DNA of 64,000 nucleotides from Heliopora coerulea (taxonomy: Eukaryota > Cnidaria > Anthozoa > Scleralcyonacea > Helioporidae): the NCBI GenBank assembly GCA_030142905.1, contig JASJOG010000101.1, positions 776,501 to 840,500 on the forward strand, read 5' to 3'. The position numbers and the translations under genes were made by a program. Positions 26,501 through 49,380 of the stretch are shown piece after piece. The notes beneath the pieces were generated by a model that was not told the origin of the DNA, ran no database searches, and was given only the letters and a program-made list of their open reading frames with translations. Position 1 is the first letter of the stretch, and the number at the start of each line of letters is the position of its first letter.

Positions 26501-27493
26501 CTCAAAATGTTGGCCAGATCAACGGAGTGTTACACAACCTGAACCACACATTTATATGGGATTTCTTGGCATCGTCAAGCTCACGGAATAAACGTAGCAA
26601 TTTGGAAGTTATTCTTATTGTCGATCGAATAACTTTCATCTATTGTTGTTTACAAAGTGGGTAGCTAAACTTTTGGTAATCGTCTTATCGTCCAGCTAAA
26701 CGTCCGAACGTTGTTGTATAACAGTAGGGCTACCTATAACTGATTGTCATGAGACACCAAGTCCACTTAGATCGAGGGCTGCTTCGTACAAAACTATACC
26801 AGACCAAATAAGCCTCACACGAAGTTAGTCGCGAATGCAAACGGCGCCAAAGTGAAGTTGTTCGCGATCAAAATAATCTGTGACTAATTTGATTATCGAA
26901 AATATGTCTATAAATCGGCTGAATTTCCTTCATTTCAACGGTTCTATTGGTTGACATTTGCCCGCCCAAGAAAGCTGGCCAATATTGCACACCAACTTTC
27001 AAACTTTTTAGCCTTGGTTCCACACTAGTATATAATGAAGCATTTTACATATTCGCCGAGGATGAGGATCACCCAGTCGATCGACAACGCTCAATTTTAG
27101 ACTGTATGCAGTTTTAACCTTGATGGCTTACGGAGAACTGCATTAAACAACCTGTCCTTTGCCAAAATTTTTGTAAATTAATCTTCAGAAGTCTGAATTG
27201 TACTGTGCACACCTCGCATAAATTGTTCAGTTGATCAAACAGGATTCGAATTGTCTCAAATGGATCTTCCGTGCATTGTCATAGTTTGTAACAGACCTTT
27301 CACTAAAGGGTTTTTTTTTGTAGATGCACTGTTAGAATAAGCAAAAACAACAAACACAAGTAAAACTAGCTGGTAGACAACTCATATCTCGCCAGTAGGA
27401 CGTTACCAACCTTTTATCAGGAGCAATTACCACTTCAGATGGAATAGGTTCTGTTTCACCAGACTTCAAAAGTGGGGTTCTTTCATTAGCCAT
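4604..27493 (-). CDS. ABCB1-like: ABCB1-type multidrug (P-glycoprotein) transporter, copy 1, complete, 27 coding exons
   Basis: A full-length ABC exporter of the MDR family, expected to use ATP to move amphipathic compounds out across a membrane. Coding exons in transcript order: 27411-27493, 24907-24949, 23023-23402, 22521-22692, 21950-22074, 21149-21265, 20556-20610, 18708-18821, 18372-18482, 17838-17963, 17519-17722, 16674-16844, 16307-16468, 15693-15768, 15223-15290, 14521-14673, 13558-13677, 13064-13141, 12650-12733, 11510-11707, 10318-10418, 9171-9311, 7676-7832, 7313-7510, 6296-6502, 6013-6159, 4604-4813. They total 3801 nt, giving 1266 aa plus TAG, close to human ABCB1 (1280 aa). All introns are GT-AG with consistent phase. 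The start at 27493 was chosen because it aligns with the start of copy 2 (MANERTPLL here, MVDERTPLL there) and has A at -3 and G at +4. Approximate layout: TMD1 to residue 363, NBD1 364-621, acidic linker 622-669, TMD2 670-1013, NBD2 1014-1266. No stop, frameshift or missing catalytic residue was seen. The splice model was built by eye; substrate and membrane location are unknown. Confidence 0.95.
5142..5343 (-). repeat. Dispersed repeat family B, copy B1 (internally deleted)
   Basis: Lies in the last intron of ABCB1-like copy 1. It shares AAAACGAGCAGGAGTGCTTT, then GTGTTTTAGATCCGAT, then AAATTTGGAGGAGAAAAGT, then TCATGAATTCTTAATGAGTT with the copies at 52449-52731 and 61237-61497, in opposite orientation. 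About 100 bp between the second and third blocks are missing here. Confidence 0.8.
5565..5825 (-). repeat. Dispersed repeat family B, divergent copy B2
   Basis: It follows the same order of blocks as the other copies (ATATAAAATACGAGG, CTTTAGATCCGATAAAGCA, GAAGAAAGTTTGACAATTAATG, GACGAGAAAAG, GTGTTTTCCTC) but is much more diverged. It retains the middle part lost from B1 next door. Confidence 0.6.
6868..7112. repeat. Imperfect GAT/ATG trinucleotide tract in intron 24 of ABCB1-like copy 1
   Basis: Degenerate GAT/GATAAT repeats on the plus strand. They generate long spurious His-rich or Met-rich frames that are not genes. Confidence 0.9.
7940..8109 (-). repeat. Short inverted-repeat element family A, copy A1
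   Basis: About 170 bp in intron 22 of ABCB1-like copy 1, related to copies A2-A5. The right end is CACGTGTAAAGGGACCTT. It is flanked by a likely target duplication TAAAAGA (7933-7939 and 8110-8116; 8 bp if one mismatch is allowed). Confidence 0.75.
8664..8845. repeat. Foldback element with about 42-bp arms
   Basis: The left arm 8664-8705 (ACATGTTGGTGATGG ... TACAGTCTTG) is nearly the reverse complement of 8804-8845, with a roughly 98-bp spacer containing AAAACGTCAGTCAC. Confidence 0.8.
8877..8996. repeat. Perfect 21-bp hairpin between 13-bp direct repeats
   Basis: Arms 8938-8958 and 8964-8984 are exact reverse complements with a 5-nt loop. TATGATTAATTTA occurs at 8877-8889 and again at 8984-8996. 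Confidence 0.9.
9369..9545 (-). repeat. Short inverted-repeat element family A, copy A2 (best-preserved ends)
   Basis: Both ends read AAGGACYGTTTACACGT when read inward, giving clean terminal inverted repeats. It sits about 60 nt upstream (transcript sense) of exon 22 of ABCB1-like copy 1, close to that exon's branch-point region. Confidence 0.85.
11080..11255 (-). repeat. Short inverted-repeat element family A, copy A3 (degraded)
   Basis: Shares the internal blocks CTGACATCTTGGCGTATG, GGATATCTTGCTGCAC and GTTTATTGCATACA with A1 and A2, and ends CGCACGTGTCAGCGGACCTT. The left end is eroded, so the boundary is approximate. Confidence 0.65.
11708..12649. repeat. Intron 19 of ABCB1-like copy 1, with a GTTCC pentanucleotide run
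   Basis: The only structure seen is a degenerate (GTTCC/GTTCT)n tract at about 12345-12410. The rest looks like plain intron. Confidence 0.6.
13914..13964. repeat. AAAT microsatellite
   Basis: About 12 tandem copies of AAAT/AATA in intron 16 of ABCB1-like copy 1. Confidence 0.95.
14050..14482. repeat. Long polypurine GGAAG/GGAAA tract in intron 16 of ABCB1-like copy 1
   Basis: Almost pure purine for about 430 nt. The central part uses a 13-nt higher-order unit GGAAGGAAGGAAA. In the transcript it is a CCTTT-type polypyrimidine run starting about 38 nt after the exon 16 donor at 14520. Confidence 0.95.
15223..15768 (-). other. Acidic linker exons 14-15 of ABCB1-like copy 1
   Basis: Exon 14 (15693-15768, 76 nt) and exon 15 (15223-15290, 68 nt) encode about 48 residues joining the two halves. 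The first part is a run of Glu/Asp with serines ([13 protein letters not shown]); the second is Ser/Thr-rich. Exon 15 was located by phase: exon 14 ends in phase 1 and exon 16 starts in phase 0, so a short exon of length 2 mod 3 is needed. Only an acceptor at 15291-15292 gives an open frame to the GTAGAC donor. Confidence 0.85.
15769..16306. other. Intron 13 of ABCB1-like copy 1, nothing recognised
   Basis: No repeat, conserved frame or RNA gene was seen. Confidence 0.5.
16307..18482 (-). other. NBD1 of ABCB1-like copy 1 (exons 9-13)
   Basis: First ATPase domain, residues about 364-621. The A-loop tyrosine is in VYPSR (exon 9, 18372-18482). Walker [10 protein letters not shown] is at about residues 419-427 (exon 10). 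The Q-loop VVNQEP is in exon 11. Signature MSGGQ and Walker B ILLLDE (D547, catalytic E548) are in exon 12, followed by the D-loop SALDTES. H-loop IAHRLST is in exon 13. The first signature residue is Met where human NBD1 has Leu. All ATP-binding residues are present, so the site should be able to hydrolyse ATP. Confidence 0.95.
16845..17518. other. Intron 11 of ABCB1-like copy 1, nothing recognised
   Basis: No repeat or conserved frame was seen. A small tandem AAAATGGGTAAGGAT doublet sits at about 17482-17515, just beyond the exon 11 donor. Confidence 0.5.
18930..19697. repeat. TATG/TA microsatellite array
   Basis: Two blocks, about 18930-19385 and 19532-19697, of (TATG)n mixed with (TA)n, in intron 7 of ABCB1-like copy 1. 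Met/Tyr/Val/Cys frames over this region are artefacts of the repeat. Confidence 0.95.
19699..19945. repeat. Interspersed repeat with a CTCATCAG hairpin
   Basis: A non-microsatellite block inserted within the TATG array. It contains CTACAGACGGAACCGTTTCG and an 8-bp perfect hairpin (19732-19739 with 19747-19754). I associate this sequence type with dispersed repeats in coral genomes, but that is memory, not a search. Confidence 0.5.
20103..20361 (+). pseudogene. Degenerate retroelement-like ORF remnant with one C2H2 zinc finger
   Basis: Frame 1 reads [20 protein letters not shown] up to CEICGRIL and then hits a stop. A one-base frame change continues as [21 protein letters not shown], a C-x2-C-x12-H-x3-H finger, ending RGRVDN and a stop. 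The Lys/Arg-rich segment before a terminal finger resembles the C-terminal tails of cnidarian non-LTR polyproteins. It lies in intron 7 of ABCB1-like copy 1, antisense to it, and is broken by the frameshift. Confidence 0.45.
22130..22375. repeat. Pyrimidine-rich tract in intron 4 of ABCB1-like copy 1
   Basis: About 245 nt of irregular C/T-rich sequence on the plus strand (purine in the transcript). Ser/Phe/Pro-rich frames here are spurious. Confidence 0.8.
23503..23545. repeat. GT dinucleotide repeat
   Basis: (GT)n of about 15 units followed by GCACGCGTGCGTGTG, in intron 2 of ABCB1-like copy 1. Confidence 0.9.
23640..23955. repeat. Probable foldback or interspersed element in intron 2 of ABCB1-like copy 1
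   Basis: AATCGTTTTAGTAT near 23732 recurs inverted near 23940 (ATACTAAAACGAT), and nearby TAATTA blocks are also mirrored. Boundaries are approximate. Confidence 0.45.
24250..24585. repeat. Probable short AT-rich element with related ends
   Basis: The left end CTGCAAAAAATTAAAATCTTG and the right end AAGAAATTTATTTTTTGCC are roughly inverted. The interior has many AAGAAA/TTTCTT mirror blocks. No target duplication was identified. Confidence 0.4.
24950..27410. other. Intron 1 of ABCB1-like copy 1, 2.46 kb, no gene recognised
   Basis: Short frames only, none with a recognisable domain. As the first intron it is a plausible place for regulatory elements, but no specific site could be supported. 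Confidence 0.5.
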
Positions 27494-29820
27494 AATTGTC
27501 GATATAAATTCTGTACCAACTAACTTGATCAAGTAGCAACGCACGGGAGCTGGTGGACAACAAATTTACTGTGCAGCGTACACGGTTGTATTTGGAATAA
27601 TGATCTTTGTAGCGTGATGACAAACATATCACCAACTAATTAAGTTTCAAGAAAAACACAAAGGAAATCAGTACCGAGACGGCATTTGGCTGTCTGATCT
27701 CAATTATCATAAAATGAGAGGACTTTCAACGGGGAATAACTCTTTAAATACGGATTAGCTTAGATGTAATATCTTACACGCGAAAGAAGTGTTAAATCAC
27801 ATATCCAAACCTCTCGAAATTAGTCAAAATACTCGGCTATCGCTTGGTTTTTTTCCACAAACTTGTCGGTGAATTCTGATGAAACAACCTTTCTCTTACA
27901 TGATTTGAAATTTAAATTTGATGGTTCAAAGTCTGAGAGCGTCTTTAAGTGGCAAGGACTATTCCACCAGGTAAGCTAAGGGAGATTTGGATAACCAGCG
28001 TCAAATACTTATACCACGGCAAAATGAACTAAGTCAAGGCTAAAACCAAAAGTTCCTCCGTGTCCAATCTGCAGCTTCCTATTCTGAGCAAATAATTGAT
28101 TTGGTAATTGAGCTGTCCGGATTATTTGGATCGCAAGGAATGCTTTGAGCGTGGCCTCTCAATCATGCGCAGGAAATTATCCTCCAAGTTATAAAGCTGT
28201 TTACACTTGCAAGGCTCACCTTGGTCAAATTCCCACGGTAATATATTCCACTCTTGAAACGTATATTTAGCTGTAAAGTAAGTTTTCAGAGACATTTTGA
28301 TCATGTCTGCTGCTGTATGTCCAGTTTTTGGAAGCATTAGACAAATCCACGCCGCCGCTGCTGAATCATCAAAAGGTCGGCAATATGCCCTTATCAATGC
28401 CATGTTATTGTCGTTCTGATGAAACACAGATTTCGGACGGACTGACGTTGCTGAACGAATTACAAGTCATGGCGATAGCATGTTTTTTGCATAATTCAGA
28501 CCATACTAGGATTTATTTCCTGCGGTGATGATGTCGTGTACACATCATTCACCCGTTTATAAGTCCATCCAAACTTTGTTTTCTTTTTTTTTTTCCATAC
28601 GCAGCAATTTCTCTCATTCAGGAGAAGACAAATTTAGTCTTTTTTTCTGTGCGAAAAGACAATCGAATAATTCCATCCATCCTCTTACACTAGGCCTTTT
28701 ACCCTTCAACCAAATTTATGATGTGCGCCAGCAATTTTACTAACTGTGGTTATACAAGTCCTATCTTTAATCCTAAAAGAGAAGAAAAACATCAAGTTAT
28801 AAAAAAATTGAACAAAAAAATTTAAAATAATGTCTACTGTTGCACCTGGAACCAAGTCGCCGTTATTCCATAATCGAAGACTCTAACCAGTGTACAAAAC
28901 AGTTTCATCTACAATTTGAGAAGAAAAAAAAGCATTTGTTTCTCCACGTTTTCTCTTCCCACCAAAGTCCCAATGCTTATTTAATAACATTTTCATGTAA
29001 CAAGTGATAAGCAAAAGATCATTGATTTGAGTCCGGTTTTTCTTAGCTGGAAAATTGTTCGAAGTCGAGAAAAACGCCCTACTGACATTTGGGTCTAAAA
29101 AGCCATTATTGCGAAGGTGGATATCTTTGGAAGCCCGGTCATACCACTTACTTTTTAATCTAAACGCAGGCAGGGACGTATCAAATGAAACAGTTTTGTT
29201 CGTTTGAACTGTCAGTCGACAAATGGATCATCAGATTCAAGTCTACCTTGTTCTGTTGCAGCTAACTAATCCGCAGAAAAACCAATGGACATGCACAGTT
29301 TGCCGACGTCGTAGCGCAAATGTCATTACGTGAGGACACATGTCAGTTGATGTTTTCAACTGACATTGTCGGCTGACAATGTTTTGCAAATTTACCTTGA
29401 GTGAGCCAAGGAAACGACGTGTTCACTAAGCTTAGTGTAGATAGCGTTATGAAAGACTGAGCGCGCATGGAAAAACGATGAAGTAAAAAACGTTAACATG
29501 CTCGCTGCTAACTCATAAAGATAAAAGAAGTTTAAAGTTAAATGTCTGGTCATAAATGATACGGCTCACGTGTTGTATCTGGGATACAAATCCTGATTTA
29601 CATAAACTTTTCCTGGAATGTCTGAAGAACACGAATATTTAGCACTCAGTGAAGCTGTTTAGTTTTTAGCTCCGTATTCCAACCGATCGTAATCAATTAT
29701 TCTAAAGCAACCAACCGCCCTTTTGGCCAATTTCACTTTTAAATAATAGTACACAGAGTTGATGATGTTTTACTCAAGAAATACGCTCTTCTCGATGCAA
29801 AATTGCTGGAAGTCATTGAG
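27494..29820. other. Spacer upstream of ABCB1-like copy 1
   Basis: Should contain the promoter and 5' UTR of copy 1, but no TATA box or initiator could be supported. A short stretch at about 27780-27860 (GTGTTAAATC..., CTCGGCTATCGC) weakly resembles family B. Confidence 0.45.
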
Positions 29821-29959
29821 TCCACCGTGTGTACAAAGTCACGCTACGACGCACCGGCTGCTCTCACATACTGTGTGGAAAACAATGCAGACCTCCATCT
29901 ACTACGTTGTCCATACATGCTATTACAACTTCTACGACCAGATTTCATCGGGTTTCCTA

Positions 29960-30590
29960 CAAAGCTCCGAACCGGAACTACCTTTTAAATATTCCTTTGA
30001 AAACATCTAACAGCCCATTATCTACATCAAGATCTGAAGTCGTCCCAAATAGTCTCCTGTCAAATGTCATGTCTCTCGCACAAAAAGTTGATGAAATTTG
30101 TCTCTTCACCTCCCAACACAACTTTGACTTGATTTTTCTAACTGAAACTTGGCTGAGAAATTCTGTTGGAGATAAACACGTCGCTTTGCTAAACTACAAC
30201 CTTATTAGGCGAGACCGCACTGAAGGTATACATGGAGGTATCTGCCTCTATCTGAAGAAATCGATAAAGTTCAAACGCCTCGATGATCTCCACGACTCAG
30301 ACTTTGAAGTACTTTGGGTCCATGTACGACCACGAAGGGGTTTCCCATGTACAGTCACAGCGACCGTTTACCACCCACCTAGTGCACACGACAATGACAT
30401 GGTTGAATACCGAACCAAATCTCTAATAAGAACCGAAGGGCTTTTTCCTGGGTGATTTTTTCCTTGGACTACACTTTTACCTACATCTGTCAGATGCACT
30501 AGAAAAAGTACAGAAACGTGTAATGTCAGTTATCTTTCCGGGAATGGGCTATGATATGAGCCTAGCTCATTGTAACCTTAGTACTCTTAA
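29960..30590 (+). pseudogene. Non-LTR (LINE) retrotransposon remnant, endonuclease joined to reverse-transcriptase tail
   Basis: The frame ending at 30455 reads SLLSNVMSLAQKVDEI followed by FDLIFLTETWL, GGICLYLKKS and TATVYHPPS, the N-terminal half of an apurinic/apyrimidinic-type endonuclease domain of non-LTR elements. After a stop, a different frame at about 30490-30590 reads LSDALEKVQKRVMSVIFPG, typical of the far C-terminal end of the same polyproteins. The reverse transcriptase between them is missing, so this is a large internal deletion and not a working element. Confidence 0.7.
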
Positions 30591-31015
30591 GGTTGGGACA
30601 CACGAGGCGGGAAGTCGCGGAGACATGTAGGAGGGACGTGTCCCTTTTGTCAGACACACAAGGAGACTTGTCGCAGGGACTTGATTTACATGATTGACCT
30701 GTTTTAATTAGTGATTACCATTGGGAGGAGGGGAATGTGAGTTGGGAATAAAATAACACTAAATGTCCCCCCAGACAAAAATGGCAACTAATTGTAAGTC
30801 GATTTAGTCTTTATTTGGGATGCTTTTCAAAGCAAAATGATTATAAAACAGCGGTGTAGATATTTCTTTAATCAGAAACACGAACGAATAAGAGGTAAAA
30901 CTAGCATAGCCGCCCGTTTGTGACTAGTTTTAAACTTTTGTTCGCCAGGGTAAAATTTTGGTCGCAATATCGACCTCTAGTCCCTCTGTTCTCCTCACAG
31001 CAAGAATAAGGGACG
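30591..31015. repeat. Possible transposon-derived segment after the LINE remnant
   Basis: Begins GTTGGGACACACGAGGCGGG and contains AGTCGCGG, AGGGACGTGTCCCT (a small palindrome) and ACTTGTCGCAGGGAC, echoing each other in both orientations. Ends and family are undefined. Confidence 0.35.
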
Positions 31016-31764
31016 ATCACAGGGTCCAAAAGAGTCGACCCGAAGCCAAGTAATTTCAAAGCAGGAAGTGTTTACAGCGTGTATCTTCTACAATCCGAAT
31101 TCTACGTGAAGACCATAGACGACAAAGATAGTTGTTTTTTAATATTCTTTGATGAGAAACCGAGGTTCGTTTCGAGAACTGAAAAAGGCCATTAAAGATA
31201 CAAAACGGCTAAAACTTACCTGGAAAGGCTCACCATAGAACGTTTCCGAGTACGTATTCTGGCAGTCATTTTTTTACGGACTTATTTATCCAAAATCAAA
31301 ACAAAAGGCCTTAGCATTTGGTCATGAATAAATAGGAATTCCCCAATCCCTTACTTGAATAATTCATCGAATAAAATACATCAAAAATGGGAAGACCGGT
31401 TGAAGCGCCAACCAGAAAACAACAGTAAACTATTAAGAAACCACGCTGACTCGTAGTCCTGATGCAAAACAACACGCAAGTTAGAGATCCACAGAAGGCA
31501 CGCCAGGCCATTCATACATGGAAGTGAGTTCTAAATTCCACACCAACTATATACTTAGATCGCCTGTAGAACTCAATCGTTTAATTGATAATTTCTTTAA
31601 TTTTGAATCTTCTCTGGGTAGCTATATTTTTGGAAAGGGATGACATCATTGAAAAAGAAGAGAATGTTACACAGAATTCCATAGAAATCTTAATAAAATA
31701 TCATTATGCAAAACCTCTCACCATTAAGAAAACAATTAAATAACCTATGTCCAAAACCAATTCT
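31016..31764. other. 3' flank of ABCB1-like copy 2
   Basis: No gene recognised. Should contain the 3' UTR of copy 2; only an ATTAAA variant near 31579-31584 on the minus strand suggests a polyadenylation site. Confidence 0.4.
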
Positions 31765-47419
<15,655 letters not shown>

Positions 47420-48047
47420 ATTCGAATAATTGAGACACCAGTGTGTAAATGACTACATTCGTATAAAATTTATTAGATTAACTTGAAAGGTGAAGACAGA
47501 GAAGGCGTTTGGTTCAGAACACGGAAATTTAACATACGAAACATACATTATGGTGACCAAACAGCGTGATGTCCAAGTGATTAGCAAAATAAATCGGGGA
47601 TGATCCGTACAGATCGCCAGTTATAACAATAACGAAGATTACCAATGATCAACAGCGGACCACGCTTCGAGTCCAATTCTTCAGTGTATTTCGAAGCTGT
47701 TTAGAATTGCAAATGCACGTAAAACTGACATCAATCGAGAGCTAAGTCTACCGTGAAATATATTGAAATGTGAGTACTTCCATGAAAACGTCAAAGCACA
47801 TACTCTTGGACAGTTTAGCCGCTTTCAAACATATTTCTGCTTTCCTTAACTCTTCGATGGCAGTGGTCTATCTTTAGTATTTTACTCTGGCTAACTCAAG
47901 ACAGTATCACTCGTTAGTTCAAGCTGACCGGCCACCACAGTGTTAAAGGTGCAAACAAATGAAAGTTCAGCGCGACAAAGCAACATTCCTCAAGTCACAG
48001 CGGTTTCATTGCTGTCCAAGTGAAATAACTTGGTCGCACATAATGAA

Positions 48048-48201
48048 GAAGTAATATTTCAAACACTCGTTAAGTGTTCTTGCTCCGATTTCTGAATACA
48101 GAGAAACGAGTTTAAAAACGCGGCGAAGCCGATTTTTTAACGAGTTTCGAAGTATTTAGAAATTGGAGGAAGAGCACTTAACGAGTGTTTGAAATTACTT
48201 C
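48048..48201. repeat. Foldback element, about 154 bp
   Basis: GAAGTAATATTTCAAACACT through CTGAATAC on the left is mirrored by AGTATTTAGAAATTGG through GAAATTACTTC on the right, with arms of about 52 bp. The inner part (AACGAGTTTAAAAACG / TTTTTTAACGAGTTTC) can also pair, so nearly the whole element is palindromic. Confidence 0.85.
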
Positions 48202-49279
48202 TCAAACGAACCAGTATTTTAGGCGAAAATCCAGCCGAAAGTTGGCAAAATTCAGCTGTAATCTTCCTCCGATTTCTAGATACTGATTAATTATGTATTT
48301 CTTTTGTTTTTGCTTTACTAATTATTAATGAGTTTGAGAAATATCGATATAACGACGGGCTAAACGTTGGAACATTTGTTGGTGCAACAATGTTAGCTAG
48401 ATGAAAGTTTGCTTTCTGTCAAACAGTTTGCCCAAGAGACAGGGAGATGCAGCAAATGTATTTGGACGCATGTCGAAGTCATTGTCGAAAGACGAGTCGA
48501 GTCGTTTGAGAGTTTGATCTAGTATAGTGGAGTCAACGGCGAGTCAGACAGCTTAACACAAGTATTTTGAGTCGGCAGTGTCACGTTGCAAGGGTGATAT
48601 TAGTCCCACCACAGCACAGCAAACTCAGTTACTGATGTAAAGTTTGTTCATCATTAATATTTTTTTATACCTACACCCAGTGGTGACGACTTGACAACGC
48701 ACGGAAGTCCACAAAACAATTTGAAACATGAAATCATAGGTAATAGCTTAGAAATACGCCAGACGAATACGTGGTGATATTATTATGCAACAAGTACTAT
48801 ATACAATATGAGCGACGGTGTTGTATCGGATAAACAAGCACTAGCCGAAGGCGAGTGATCGTATGTCCGATACCACATCGACGAGAGTACTGTAAAATAT
48901 TTATTAAATAAATACATGTAAATATTCCTGGTCTTCAAAAATGGTGAAGATTCCAACGATTTTAGTCGAGAAAATAGAAGTAAAAGTTCGCGTAAATAGG
49001 GGGTTGTATTACTTGATACAACATATGTGGTTGTATCACATTTACCACAACTGATCGGGTTTTTCCTCATGAATTCTTAATGAGTTTTATAACACGTACA
49101 ACAGAGTTCATTGCCTGGACGCCCTTAGACTAACATACCACATAAATTTGCGCCATAAAAATAATTCGTAATAAGTACATGTGGCAATAAACTTAGAGGT
49201 AAAATATCATATTAATACAAAGGATAATACTATCTTTACAATGTACTGTGTTAGTGTCTATATTTAAATAAAACCTTAA

Positions 49280-49285
49280 TTTATT
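49280..49285 (-). terminator. Possible polyadenylation signal of RPGRIP1L
   Basis: AATAAA on the minus strand about 95 nt downstream of the stop codon, a normal spacing for a short 3' UTR. Other AT-rich hexamers lie nearby. Confidence 0.45.
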
Positions 49286-49380
49286 TATATACATATACAA
49301 CCTGCCAAAACCTGGCATTTTTTTTAATTAAATTTTTTTCTCACTACAGAACCATGAAGTTGTATCTACGTGTAACAGCA

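Larger units (their letters stand above)
47420..49380. other. Spacer between RPGRIP1L and ABCB1-like copy 2
   Basis: Should contain the promoter of copy 2 at its left end and the 3' UTR of RPGRIP1L at its right end. Holds one clear foldback element, an AT-rich repeat-like stretch at about 48780-49095, and a short family B match (TCATGAATTCTTAATGAGTT) near 49068. Confidence 0.5.
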
